Part shown: positions 1 to 11,300 of the stretch, in pieces
How positions within the stretch are numbered: position 1 is the first letter of the stretch
Layout of the letters: the number at the start of each line of letters is the position of its first letter
Source of the DNA: Escarpia spicata
Taxonomy: Eukaryota; Annelida; Polychaeta; Sabellida; Siboglinidae
Assembly (NCBI GenBank): GCA_963995525.1
Contig: OZ023213.1
Coordinates: forward strand, 15,920,033 to 15,984,032
Direction of reading: 5' to 3'
Length of the DNA stretch: 64,000 nucleotides
The notes under the pieces: generated by a model
The model's database searches: none
What the model saw: only the letters and a program-made list of their open reading frames with translations
What the model was told of the DNA's origin: nothing
Program-made: the position numbers and the translations under genes

Positions 1-580
1 TTACATCGTTCCGTGCATCGCACTAACTTCTGAATGTCACAGCGATCGTTCACAACCCAATTTTTTTAATCACCATCCCGTAACCCCTCATCTCTGAATC
101 TACTGCCATCCATAACTCAAGGCATGGCAATTGTCAATCATAAACTGAAGAACACATGATGGAAACAAGATTTAAAATAAACAATATGGACGTTGGCGAG
201 TGACCGCACACATGGAGAAAGAGCGCATCTGATTGGTTCACGCATTCACATGGCGACATCTAGCGATTATGCATACTGCTATTTCATGTGGCGCCATCTA
301 CTGAATTGTGTTACCGCTCATTTTCATCTTCCGCCATGTTGTTTTTGCAAAATTGTCAGAACCATCGATTTTTACGACAAAAATTACTGACGGATTCCAC
401 AAAATATTATTACAATTATTTCGTCGACAACTCATCACTAACGTGCTTGAATGTTCATGAAAATCTGATTCAAGAACATTCCAGAACATCCAGTGAAATT
501 CAAGAACATTCGAGGGTACTCGAACGAAAATATCAAATCCAAGAACATTCAAGACTTTTGGGGACCTGTGCGAACCCTGA
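1..580 (+). repeat. Interspersed repeat R1, copy 1 (cut by window edge)
   Basis: This stretch is similar over most of its length to 13,195-13,920. Shared blocks include the segments around ATGGCGACATCTAG, TTTCATGTGGCGCCATCTAC and CGACAACTC. Short ORFs in it have no recognisable domain. It is an unclassified dispersed repeat; this copy lacks the 244-bp insertion present in the second copy. Confidence 0.6.
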
Positions 581-741
581 TTACAGTGACCAAAATATTG
601 AACTTGGCATTAAATCTCTCAATTAAAAAATGCCTACAATTTGCACAAATTTGCTCCTTTTTCAAGGCCAGTAATTAGTTAGGAGTAGAGACATGTTTAC
701 AAGATGATACCAAATATATAATTAAAGTACTTGACTAGACA

Positions 742-811
742 AGTTCCTCAGATCAAGACCAATCAGTCATAGAAATCAGACTGGGGCGGTATAGAAATCA
801 TCACGGAAACT
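742..811 (-). ncRNA. C/D-box snoRNA, array copy 1
   Basis: Read on the minus strand, the copy has C box GTGATGA (804-798), a guide ending TACCGCCCCAGT, D' box CTGA, and D box CTGA (751-748). Flanking AGTTTCC and GGAACT can form the terminal stem. The guide is complementary to the conserved ACUGGGGCGGUA of 28S rRNA. By the D+5 rule the methylated residue would be the second G of the GGGG run. Boxes, guide and stem are seen; target and activity are inferred from the C/D snoRNA family. Confidence 0.85.
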
Positions 812-1088
812 TCAGACCACAGTTGTCATGAATTTTGGTTTCAACGCTAACTTACTTTTATTTTATAACAGATGCTAATTATAAAATTCAAGTATAACTT
901 TTTTTAAATGGCATGGCTGCTTTATACTTTCCAGTGACCAAAACAGTGAACTTGGCATTAAATCTCTTGATTAAAAAATGCCTACAATTTCACAAATTTG
1001 CTCCTTATTCAAGGCCAGTAATTAGTCAGGAGTAGAGACATGTTTACAGGATGATACCAAATATATAATTAAAGTACTTGACTAGACA

Positions 1089-1158
1089 AGTTCCTCAGAT
1101 CAAGACCAATCAGTCAGAGAAATCAGACTGGGGCGGTATAGAAATCATCACGGAAACT
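1089..1158 (-). ncRNA. C/D-box snoRNA, array copy 2
   Basis: Same C box, D' guide, D box and AGTTTCC/GGAACT stem as copy 1. It lies between a donor-like site at 1,202 and an acceptor-like site at 982 on the minus strand, about 113 nt from D box to the acceptor. Confidence 0.85.
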
Positions 1159-1436
1159 TCAGACCACAGTTGTCATGAATTTTAGTTTCAACGCTAACTT
1201 ACTTTTATTTTATAACAGATGCTAATTTATAAAATTCAACTATAACTTTTTTTAAATGGCATGGCTGCTTTATACTTTACAGTGACCAAAACAGTGAACT
1301 TGGCATTAAATCTCTCGATTAAAAAATGCCTACAATTTCACAAATTTGCTCCTTATTCAAGGCCAGTAATGAGTCAGGAGTAGAGACATGTTTACAGGAT
1401 GATGCCAAATATATAATTAAAGTACTTGACTAGACA

Positions 1437-1506
1437 AGTTCCTCAGATCAAGACCAATCAGTCAGAGAAATCAGACTGGGGCGGTATAGAAATCATCACG
1501 GAAACT
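1437..1506 (-). ncRNA. C/D-box snoRNA, array copy 3
   Basis: All boxes, the rRNA guide and the terminal stem are identical to copy 2. Confidence 0.85.
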
Positions 1507-1785
1507 TCAGACCACAGTTGTCATGAATTTTAGTTTCAACGCTAACTTACTTTTATTTTATAACAGATGTTAATTTATAAAATTCAACTATAACTTTTTT
1601 TAAATGGCATGGCTGCTTTATACATTACAGTGACCAAAATATTGAACTTGGCATTAAATCTCTCAATTAAAAAATGCCTACAATTTGCACAAATTTGCTC
1701 CTTATTCAAGGCCAGTAATTAGTCAGGAGTAGAGACATGTTTACAAGATGATACCAAATATATAATTAAAGTACTTGACTAGACA

Positions 1786-1855
1786 AGTTCCTCAGATCAA
1801 GACCAATCAGTCAGAGAAATCAGACTGGGGCGGTATAGAAATCATCACGGAAACT
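1786..1855 (-). ncRNA. C/D-box snoRNA, array copy 4
   Basis: All boxes, the guide and the stem are conserved. The spacer of this unit has a small deletion near 1,911, outside the snoRNA. Confidence 0.85.
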
Positions 1856-2132
1856 TCAGACCACAGTTGTCATGAATTTTAGTTTCAACGCTAACTTACT
1901 TTTATTTTATAAGATGTTAATTTAAAAAATTCAACTATAACTTTTTTTAAATGGCATGGCTGCTTTATACATTACAGTGACCAAAATATTGAACTTGGCA
2001 TTAAATCTCTCAATTAAAAAATGCCTACAATTTGCACAAATTTGCTCCTTATTCAAGGCCAGTAATTAGTTAGGAGTAGAGACATGTTTACAGGATGATA
2101 CCAAATATATAATTAAAGTACTTGACTAGACA

Positions 2133-2202
2133 AGTTCCTCAGATCAAGACCAATCAGTCAGAGAAATCAGACTGGGGCGGTATAGAAATCATCACGGAAA
2201 CT
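2133..2202 (-). ncRNA. C/D-box snoRNA, array copy 5
   Basis: All boxes, the guide and the terminal stem are conserved. Confidence 0.85.
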
Positions 2203-2480
2203 TCAGACCACAGTTGTCATGAATTTTAGTTTCAACGCTAACTTACTTTTATTTTATAACAGATGGTAATTTATAAAATTCAACTATAACTTTTTTTAAA
2301 TGGCATGGCTGCTTTATACTTTACAGTGACCAAAACAGTGAACTTGGCATTAAATCTCTTGATTAAAAAATGCCTACAATTTCACAAATTTGCTCCTTAT
2401 TCAAGGCCAGTAATGAGTCAGGAGTAGAGACATGTTTACAGGATGATGCCAAATATATAATTAAAGTACTTGACTAGACA

Positions 2481-2550
2481 AGTTCCTCAGATCAAGACCA
2501 ATCAGTCAGAGAAATCAGACTGGGGCGGTATAGAAATCATCACGGAAACT
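2481..2550 (-). ncRNA. C/D-box snoRNA, array copy 6
   Basis: All boxes, the guide and the terminal stem are conserved. Confidence 0.85.
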
Positions 2551-2828
2551 TCAGACCACAGTTGTCATGAATTTTGGTTTCAACGCTAACTTACTTTTAT
2601 TTTATAACAGATGCTAATTTATAAAATTCAACTATAACTTTTTTTAAATGGCATGGCTGCTTTATACTTTACAGTGACCAAAACAGTGAACTTGGCATTA
2701 AATCTCTTGATTAAAAAATGCCTACAATTTCAAAAATGTGCTCCTTATTCAAGGCCAGTAATTAGTCAGGAGTAGAGACATGTTTACAGGATGATACCAA
2801 ATATATAATTAAAGTACTTGACTAGACA

Positions 2829-2898
2829 AGTTCCTCAGATCAAGACCAATCAGTCAGAGAAATCAGACTGGGGCGGTATAGAAATCATCACGGAAACT
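2829..2898 (-). ncRNA. C/D-box snoRNA, array copy 7
   Basis: All boxes, the guide and the terminal stem are conserved. Confidence 0.85.
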
Positions 2899-3176
2899 TC
2901 AGACCACAGTTGTCATGAATTTTAGTTTCAACGCTAACTTACTTTTATTTTATAACAGATGGTAATTTATAAAATTCAACTATAACTTTTTTTAAATGGC
3001 ATGGCTGCTTTATACTTTACAGTGACCAAAACAGTGAACTTGGCATTAAATCTCTTGATTAAAAAATGCCTACAATTTCACAAATTTGCTCCTTATTCAA
3101 GGCCAGTAATGAGTCAGGAGTAGAGACATGTTTACAGGATGATGCCAAATATATAATCAAAGTACTTGACTAGACA

Positions 3177-3246
3177 AGTTCCTCAGATCAAGACCAATCA
3201 GTCAGAGAAATCAGACTGGGGCGGTATAGAAATCATCACGGAAACT
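3177..3246 (-). ncRNA. C/D-box snoRNA, array copy 8
   Basis: All boxes, the guide and the terminal stem are conserved. Confidence 0.85.
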
Positions 3247-3524
3247 TCAGACCACAGTTGTCATGAATTTTGGTTTCAACGCTAACTTACTTTTATTTTA
3301 TAACAGATGCTAATTTATAAAATTCAACTATAACTTTTTGTAAATGGCATGGCTGCTTTATACTTTACAGTGACCAAAACAGTGAACTTGGCATTAAATC
3401 TCTTGATTAAAAAATGCCTACAATTTCACAAATTTGCTCCTTATTCAAGGCCAGTAATTAGTCAGGAGTAGAGACATGTTTACAGGATGATACCAAATAT
3501 ATAATTAAAGTACTTGACTAGACA

Positions 3525-3594
3525 AGTTCCTCAGATCTAGACCAATCAGTCAGAGAAATCAGACTGGGGCGGTATAGAAATCATCACGGAAACT
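3525..3594 (-). ncRNA. C/D-box snoRNA, array copy 9
   Basis: Boxes, guide and stem are conserved. One base differs just inside the D box (GATCTAG instead of GATCAAG on the plus strand), outside the guide. Confidence 0.83.
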
Positions 3595-3871
3595 TCAGAC
3601 CACAGTTGTCATGAATTTTAGTTTCAACGCTAACTTACTTTTATTTTATAACAGATGCTAATTTATAAAATTCAACTATAACTTTTTTTAATGACATGGC
3701 TGCTTTATACTTTACAGTGACCTAAACAGTGAACTTGGCATTAAATCTCTTGATTAAAAAATGCCTGCAATTTCACAAATTTGCTCCTTATTCAAGGCCA
3801 GTAATTAGTCAGGAGTAGAGACATGTTTACAGGATGATACCAAATATATAATTAAAGTACTTGACTAGACA

Positions 3872-3930
3872 AGTTCCTCAGACCATGACTAATCAGTCAG
3901 AGAAATCAGACTGGGGCAGTATAGAAATCA
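3872..3930 (-). ncRNA. C/D-box snoRNA, array copy 10 (decayed edge copy)
   Basis: C, D' and D boxes are present. The guide carries a G-to-A change (plus strand GGGGCAGT instead of GGGGCGGT), and the sequence beyond the C box (GATACA) no longer pairs with AGTTCC, so the terminal stem is lost. It is the last unit before the 29-bp minisatellite and is probably a non-functional edge copy. Confidence 0.55.
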
Positions 3931-3946
3931 TCACGATACACATTTT

Positions 3947-4300
3947 TCATGGGTTGTGACTGATATATTCCCTCGTCATAGGTTGTGACTGATGTATTAC
4001 CTCATCATAGGTTGTGACTGATATATTACCTCATCATAGGTTGTGACTGATATATTACCTCATCATAGGTTGTGACTGATATATTACCTCATCATAGGTT
4101 GTGACTGATATATTACCTCGTCATAGGTTGTGACTGATATATTACCTCATCATAGATTGTGACTGATATATTACCTCATCATAGGTTGTGACTGATATAT
4201 TACCTCATCATAGGTTGTGACTGATATATTACCTCATCATAGGTTGTGACTGATATATTACCTCGTCATAGGTTGTGACTGATATATTACCTCATCATCG
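3947..4300. repeat. 29-bp minisatellite
   Basis: About 12 copies of a 29-bp unit, GGTTGTGACTGATATATTAC followed by CTCATCATA, repeat almost perfectly. The array directly abuts the decayed last unit of the snoRNA array. Confidence 0.9.
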
Positions 4301-4939
4301 GAATCCTGGTGTGAGTTTGTTCCGTTGGAGAGACATTCCTGTATGTCTTCATCTTCCATCAGTTCTGCAGGCAACAACTGAACGGAACGCAGAAACAATC
4401 ATATTCACTCTTGCAACTAGGGATCACTATTTGGAATAGCATCACTGAATTATCAACCAGCCAGGAAAACACTGTATTCTGAAAGCCAATCAAACTACAC
4501 ACCTACGATCATGGTATTGTGGTCCTTTCAATCAAAGCGAGCCAAAGTAATTGCAAACATTTTAACGACATTACTCTAACCAACTGTGCAACTAGATAGT
4601 GTTTGTACATTTAAACAACCGTAAATTGCATGCATTTTTTAGGCTTCCTTACAAAATGCTAAAATCTACTGTACTATTGTTTGAGCACATTACATCAGAG
4701 AAACATTTTACGTTTAATTACAAGTTCACTGCCAGTTTGGCCTCCAAATGTCTAACACGTGGCAACACTTTGTGCACAGTATGTTACAGAAGACAATTAG
4801 TACTTTTTTTCAAAAATTTAGAATTCCACGCTTTTCCCTGACATTTATTTAAACCCCAACTTTCAAGGCCTTGAATGTTAACCACTGAAATTCCATCTGA
4901 AACAGGGATTTCTATCTCTCTATAAAGCCTGTACATGAC
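4301..4939. other. Non-coding stretch, nothing recognised
   Basis: This is unique-looking AT-rich sequence between the minisatellite and the next snoRNA copy. It shows no convincing exon, domain or repeat. Confidence 0.5.
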
Positions 4940-5006
4940 GTCCTCAGATTTGAACCAATCAGTCAGCAATATCAGACTGGGGCGGTATAGAAATCATCAA
5001 AGGAAC
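4940..5006 (-). ncRNA. C/D-box snoRNA, copy 11, outside the tandem array
   Basis: On the minus strand: C box TTGATGA (5,000-4,994), the conserved guide ending CCGCCCCAGT, D' CTGA and D CTGA (4,947-4,944), with flanking GGTTCC and GGAC able to form a short stem. It lies about 80 nt beyond the minus-strand poly(A) signal at 5,081-5,086, so it would need read-through or its own transcription. Confidence 0.78.
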
Positions 5007-5080
5007 CACGAAATATTATCCTAAAGGCTGACATTTTTATACTAGATGTATTTTGATTGTTTTCACCATTTAATAAAATC

Positions 5081-5086
5081 TTTATT
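5081..5086 (-). terminator. Poly(A) signal AATAAA of the minus-strand gene
   Basis: AATAAA on the minus strand lies about 35 nt after the TAA (5,122-5,120) that closes the shifted C-terminal frame, the expected place for the 3' end of this gene. Confidence 0.65.
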
Positions 5087-5119
5087 GTCACACATTAAAA
5101 TGGCAATTGTAGTTTTTTT

Positions 5120-5322
5120 TTATACAGAAATATCCTTAATGATACGATCGACATCATCGTCATCTAAAATATTGCGCGTCTTATTGTTATAATAAATGGG
5201 TGTTTTTCAAATACAACGAGCTGCCTATTGACCTCTTCAGCCATGTCTTGTGTTTCAGGCTCAAGAGTTTTGTCATCTTCCACCACTTGCTCCAAATCTA
5301 CATCTGACGGCTGTAGTTCAAT
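5120..5322 (-). CDS. snoRNA-host gene, terminal exon with homopolymer frame change
   Basis: Acceptor TTTCAG at 5,323-5,328. It encodes IELQPSDVDLEQVVEDDKT and further acidic residues. As read, the frame stops at TAG 5,166-5,164 after RRAIF. A second frame, entered by one extra base in the A-run (plus 5,203-5,207), continues with NKTRNILDDDDVDRIIKDIS to TAA at 5,122-5,120, just before the poly(A) signal. The second ending looks more coding-like, suggesting a sequencing or allelic indel. An intron between the two frames would be only about 33 nt. Confidence 0.55.
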
Positions 5323-8300
5323 CTGAAACAGAACGAAATGAACCGCGATCTTATTTTGCTTCTGTCTACCAGGAATAGTGCTGCAGTGGTGCGACATGGA
5401 GGCGCCACTTGTGGTATAACCAGGCGTAACAAAACAATATGTGATAAGAAAGCAGTGCCAGACGACAGGTCTTGTATGTGGTGGCAGCCACAAGTGACTC
5501 TGAAATTAAACAATAGTTCAAGGCCAAGCTGTCCATGAATTACAATGGCCCCCAAAAATGTATAAAAGGAAAGCCAATCAACCTGGTCCTTTAGGCAAAC
5601 CTGATATGTGAGACGGCTTTGTTGCTTTAGTTGTGTTCCTCAGATCTCGACCAATCAGTCAGAGAAATCAGACTGGGGCGGTATAGGAATCATCACAAGA
5701 CACAGGGCTGTGTTGCATTAAACATGCATTGAAAAATGTCGCTCAATGCAGCACACTAAACACGTTTTTTATTTGTAATATGTAACGTCCACAGGCAGTT
5801 TAATCATACACAATTGGGACAAGTTGCGGTGAATGTTATACCATATGGTTTATAGTATAATAATAATGTAACTTCTTTTGCGCCTAAATCCTCGGAAACC
5901 AAGCTCAGACGCGCATAGTATGTATGCAAAAACACATGACAACTATGAAAATTGGCAAACTGTTATTCTCCAAACTTATATTTTAAGTAACATCCCCTTG
6001 CCAAATTGGAACAACTAAAATCTTTTTAATGGTATTTCAAAATACACAGTGTATGCAATTTTGTGTATGTTATACAGCCATGATACAATTTTATTTCGGT
6101 GCCAGTCATGGGTTCATTATTTGTCTAGATCTTAGCACTAACATGGGCAACCAGAGAAATTCCTCAGATCAGGACCAATCAGTCAGAGAAATCAGACTGG
6201 GGCGGTATAGAAATCATCACGGAATACTATGGTGTATAGCCGAGGGGTAGATTAACCTCACCAATGCCACACAGAACTGCCTAAGTTTTGGTAACACAGA
6301 AAGCCCAGAAATTATTAGTTTCGAAGCTGAAGCCACTTTTGTATAAAACGTGTTCAATGCAAGAATTTTAGAACAAATACATGAGTTTCCCCTCTCATGG
6401 CTGTGGGTGCTTAGGAACTACCAGCAGAATATCTGTGGTAAATTTTGTGAGGGACACTCTATGTGAATGTAATTATTTCTTGTAATCAATAAGGAGTGGC
6501 AAAATGGCAGAGAATGTTGCAAAATGTATCATTAAAGTACATAACTAGATAACTTCCTCAGATCCAACCAATCAGTCAGAGAAATCAGACTGGGGCGGTA
6601 TAGGAATCATCATGGAAACCCGAGTGTACAGCACACATAATTTACATAATTACTTCCTCATCATCCTAAAACTCGTAAGTACCTTTAACCACCAGCGAAT
6701 TTCTGAAAAAAATCACTGTCTGTTCTTCTGATATGATAAACCCTCAAACTAGTGTTCCAACTGAATTTGCACAACTAAAACACAAATTAATTTCAGGTAA
6801 AAACCCATAATATACCTAATGATTTTTTTTAAATAGGTAAAATATAAATGGGAAACAATATTGCTAAGTTTATAAAAAAATTAATATGTTATAAAAATAT
6901 TAACGAAATAATTAAATAAATACTTAAAACCAGGATATAGTTACCATTTTATATATAATGATTTTGACCAGCACTACTGCAGTGATTTTAACGAACCGGC
7001 AGTGTGGTGGCGTCTTTGTCGATGAAGAACAATGAACTTTCAGTGGTCCTCTCGATCTTCTCCTCGGACTGGTCCTGGTCCTTACTGTTGTCGGTGGTGT
7101 CTACTGGTGCAGAATTGACAAGACTTCTCGTGTCAGTCATCTGTGTGTCTTCTGTCAACATCTGCAAAGATTAGTGACATCTGATAAGGAGTGGTCACAC
7201 AAATTCATGAAGTCCCCAAATACGTCTTTGTATACTATTAAGGTGTGAGCGGCGGTTATCGTGTCAGTTGATTTCTTTACTTTTTTCTTCATACAACAAT
7301 AGTAGGTGTTGGTATGAACATATGTACTACAAAAGAAAACAAGGCGTTAATGCCATGTCACCAGTTGTCCTTTAAATAAAAACCTACTACTTTGTGTGTC
7401 TCAGTGGAATTCCCCTTCAAATTCTGGGAAACTATAGCAACGTTTCCGCAGAAACGATGACGTCAGTTTCATGCCACCGCAGATATCCGCAAGTGTAAAT
7501 TTGCTTGCCGTGAACACATATCATGTAGACTATATGATGTGTTCACAATATTCTGATACCAATATCTTGTTTTATGAAGATTACACAATTGCATCGCGAT
7601 GTTAAATAACCAGTGCTGGCGGTAGTCTTCTTGTTTTGCGACCGAATGCCGTTCCATGCTCGACAATGCTGCCATTTGTCAGTAACTCGGGGTTGACCCC
7701 TGACCAATCAGGTGCCACCAAAACAGACTAGCCGTAGGCCAGTCATAAACACAAAGTCGTTCGACATTTAGTCATTACAAATACAGAATGCAGGGCCTAG
7801 TTAGTGATGTCTCCATCAATTTGTATTAAAAAAACTGCTTGCCAATAAAAAATGTCACATTTTATGCAAAACCTACTTATCTTGTGACATGTCTGTTATC
7901 AATGACAACCAGGAAGCATTACTTTCATGTCTTTTTTTAAATTGCAATAGTTATGAAGCTATAACTTGGCATGCAAGCTGGCCTTACATGTGCACCAAAT
8001 TGCACAGGACTGATTTATGATCGGTGGAGGGGTTGTACCAAAAATACACTTCAAGTTTTGGCTGTCTTCCAACATTGTTGTAACATTTTTATGAAGCTGT
8101 AGCACACCTAATATTCATAAAACAAACACATATGAATGTCAATAATAATGCCATTTTGAGGTCTTCTTCTTATCGCCTTTGTCTACTGCCTAGACTTGTT
8201 GAGCAGCCACTACCCGGGGCCATTTTGAGGTGATTTTTGACATATTTTTAATTGACTTTAAAAATATCTTCAAAACGTTTATTACAACTGATTAATTCAA

Positions 8301-11300
8301 AACAAGCATGTCTTTGCCACCAGAGCCACCTCAATTGGTGGGGTCCATTTCTGGGACATTAACACCAATGTGAGTACAGAGAATGAGATCCCAGCCCAGT
8401 GAATCCATGACAGCTTTTTTCCATTTCCCTGCCTGCATGGGATCTTTTACTTCCCCTGGCATAGACACCAGATAGAAGGGACCAACAGCTGTAGGTTCTC
8501 TTCCAGAAGACACAGGCAATGTAGGGTGAAATTGCTAAGCATTACACGGGTGGCTTGGTCGTCAACATGCATCACAGGAAAAAATGAGTCAATTGCTATA
8601 GCATTGGGCGTAGTAGCGAGTGTAAAAATCACAAGTTCCACACCATGTAATAGAGGGAACATTTGAACCAATTAATACATGACTTATGACTGCAGATTTA
8701 CGAGACCATCCCTAATCTGTCAGATAAATGTTATCATAAAATATTGTTATCAAGTATAAACTATAACTATTGTAACAGCTTGATAGTCAACACGTGTTTT
8801 AATAAACCACGATTTATGACGGGAATTTGAACGATTCAAGTCAAACTGTATGTTTTACGCATATAGGAAACACCGCACTAAAAATAAGACAGGTTATGTC
8901 CCAGATGAACTTTACACTTTCGACACTAACCTTGTCCACCTCACCACCTCGCGTACCGATTTACCCAAGGGAACGTTTTACAACAGCTGTAACAACCAAC
9001 ACCATTTCTATAATGTCAATGGAACCTCTCTATTGTGATCACCCTTGGGATTGAAAACAAATTACCTGAATAGTGACGTGAACGTATTTGCGAAACTAAT
9101 TTCCTAGACTTTGCTGTTACGGATATCCTAGGTTGGCCTTAATGGCGAGATGGCTGTATCGCAAGGTTCGACTGTATTGCGATACGTATCGTATTGAGAC
9201 TTTAATTTATCAACACCAACGCTACTAATACTACCACTGGTTCACCAACATGCCACAGCCGACTTACGTCCAACAACAAGTCAATAGTGTCCGCGTCACA
9301 TTCCTCCAGTAGGACTTTGCTGACCGCCACACCACCGACGTATTCCATCTCAGGCAGACTCACGTTCTGGTCACACAACCACTCCGAGTACCCAGCAGGT
9401 GCTGCCACCTGCACGGCTCTCTACAAACCAACAACAGGCAAAAAATGCACTATGCTATGAGAAATCTATATAGATGGCCATGCATTTTTGGAAAAAATAT
9501 ATAGAAAATATAGCATTCAGAAATAAAAATATAGGAATGATATAGGACTATTTTGTCAAAATATTATATCTCAACGCTTTCCCCATTTTCTTAGTGCAGG
9601 TGGACAATTTGTTCACAGGGTTTTGATGCCGAGACAGCTCGCTTCGCTTGATTTTAGTAAGTTGGGCATAATGGCCCCAATTATAGGTTTAGGCTAAATC
9701 TTGATATAGTGTAACTCTTCAGCAGGTAGTTGGGATTATAGTTAGTGTGAATGAATGGTGTGCTTGGTTAGTACGGTACAGTGCATAAGGTCGACTGTGA
9801 TTACAGTAGTAATGCTGTTGTTTTATATATCTGTAACAATACTGCTAATGTTGTATGTGCCGAAATGTGGGCTCTGTCATCCAGAGGTACAGGAGACTAG
9901 TATGGGCTCAGTCACAGGCCTGGCCTTGGGATGTAGAGCCCACATTTCTCTCTCTTTAACTTAATCTCTTTAATAAACGTAATTCATTTGGCCTTATTTC
10001 ATCACTATTCATGACTTGTGTTGGTGCTTGCATAAATAAAAATATGGGAATGATATAGGACTATTTTGTCAAAATATTGTTGTTGCGTTATTTCCATTGG
10101 CATCTATTGACTTGAGTTAACACAGCTGTCAATTTCCAACATTACGTAAAAAAAATTACCAATCTTATTATGGTACGGTGCTACACACACAATATCACTA
10201 TCGGATCCACATCCACAGGTGGTCTTCATGTCAATTTCTACCAAAAAAATAACTAGTAATGAATGGCAAGAAACCGGAGATCTCAGCGGATCGTTTCCAA
10301 ATTATATTAAATTAGCAAAAGTCATTGCTATATTTAAGTCAAATCGTTTTCAATGTTCTAATTATAGACTTAATTTAGACCTTATCCTAATTTTCAAAAA
10401 TACTTGAATTCATTGAAACACAACAGGACACCATATTGAGTATGTATGTTGTTGAATAAATTTTCATTCAAACCTCCACATCTATCCTGTTGTTACGATA
10501 ACAAGAATATTGTGAAAATACTGAGGAAAACGCTAATGCTGGGCACCGTTTTTACATATGACTCGCATAACAGATTTCTTCAGACCAAAACCAATCAGTC
10601 ACACTTAATTCAGACTGGGGCGGTATTGGATCATCACTAGAAATATTGGTCAGAAAGACCCCCAATAGATGCCTGCCATCAAATATAACAACTAAGATAC
10701 ACAAGAGAAACTAACAAGTGTACTGCTGTCTTCTTTTAGGCTATCATTTTCACCTATGGTAAATGAGCCTGTTAGATGGCGCTACTGGCACACCAAAACA
10801 TTGTTGCTACGATAAATTTCACTGCGAAATATAACAACTAACAAACCATCAACCAGTAAGATATAATGCATCAATTTTCTGTCTTTGAGAACGCAAGTGA
10901 CCGCATCATATTTTGCTTCAATTGTCATGTAAACAGTAAAATAACGACAGGCTCCCAACATTATTTTTACTTCCGTATTAGAACGTCTTCAACCCTACAA
11001 ACTGGTTACCCCCTCTCCCCCACCAACTGCCTCCCCAACCCCCATGAAGATAACATGGCTCACACACCTCAAAAAGTGTGGCACTTTCTTGTTTGAATAC
11101 GTCGACTGCCTGCCGCGCTGTCAGCATGTACTTGGTGTACAGGGCAGGGTTACGATTTACATTCACCGTCTCTAAAGCTTTCCTACAACAGACAGCATGG
11201 GAGAGATAGGTACTATCGTGAAGCAATTTTGTTTAATTGTTACCTTTTCCCTATAGTACTGGATCCTTATATATTGGCTAACTTGTTCATTGAAAATAGT

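Larger units (their letters stand above)
581..3925 (-). repeat. Tandem array of ~347-bp units, each carrying one C/D snoRNA
   Basis: About 9.6 head-to-tail units repeat every 347-349 bp, starting at the recurring CAGTGACCAAAA. On the minus strand each unit holds a donor-like GTAAGTTAGC, then a snoRNA, then an acceptor-like AAATTGTAG, then a ~126-nt segment without an open frame leading to the next donor. For example, donor at 1,202, snoRNA 1,089-1,158, acceptor at 982. The snoRNA part is much better conserved than the A/T-rich spacer, whose copies differ by point changes and small indels. The layout resembles repeated exon/intron snoRNA hosts such as the mammalian SNORD115/116 clusters. Transcription is inferred. 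Confidence 0.85.

Noticed and set aside
3947..4300. 29-bp repeat as further snoRNAs, since it contains TGATGA and CTGA-like words
   Set aside because: The boxes are too close, there is no guide space and no terminal stem.
748..6600. Repeated CCAATCAG words as NF-Y promoter sites
   Set aside because: They lie inside the snoRNA between D' and D and are explained by the snoRNA repeat.
6988..7161. TAA at 6,990-6,988 as the normal end of the minus-strand gene
   Set aside because: Kept only as an alternative. A further exon in matching phase followed by a poly(A) signal at 5,081-5,086 fits better, although the donor at 6,996 is weak.
8331..8671. Protein-coding exon of the minus-strand gene or a named transposon
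   Set aside because: Exons 10 and 11 already join in phase without it and no domain is recognisable.
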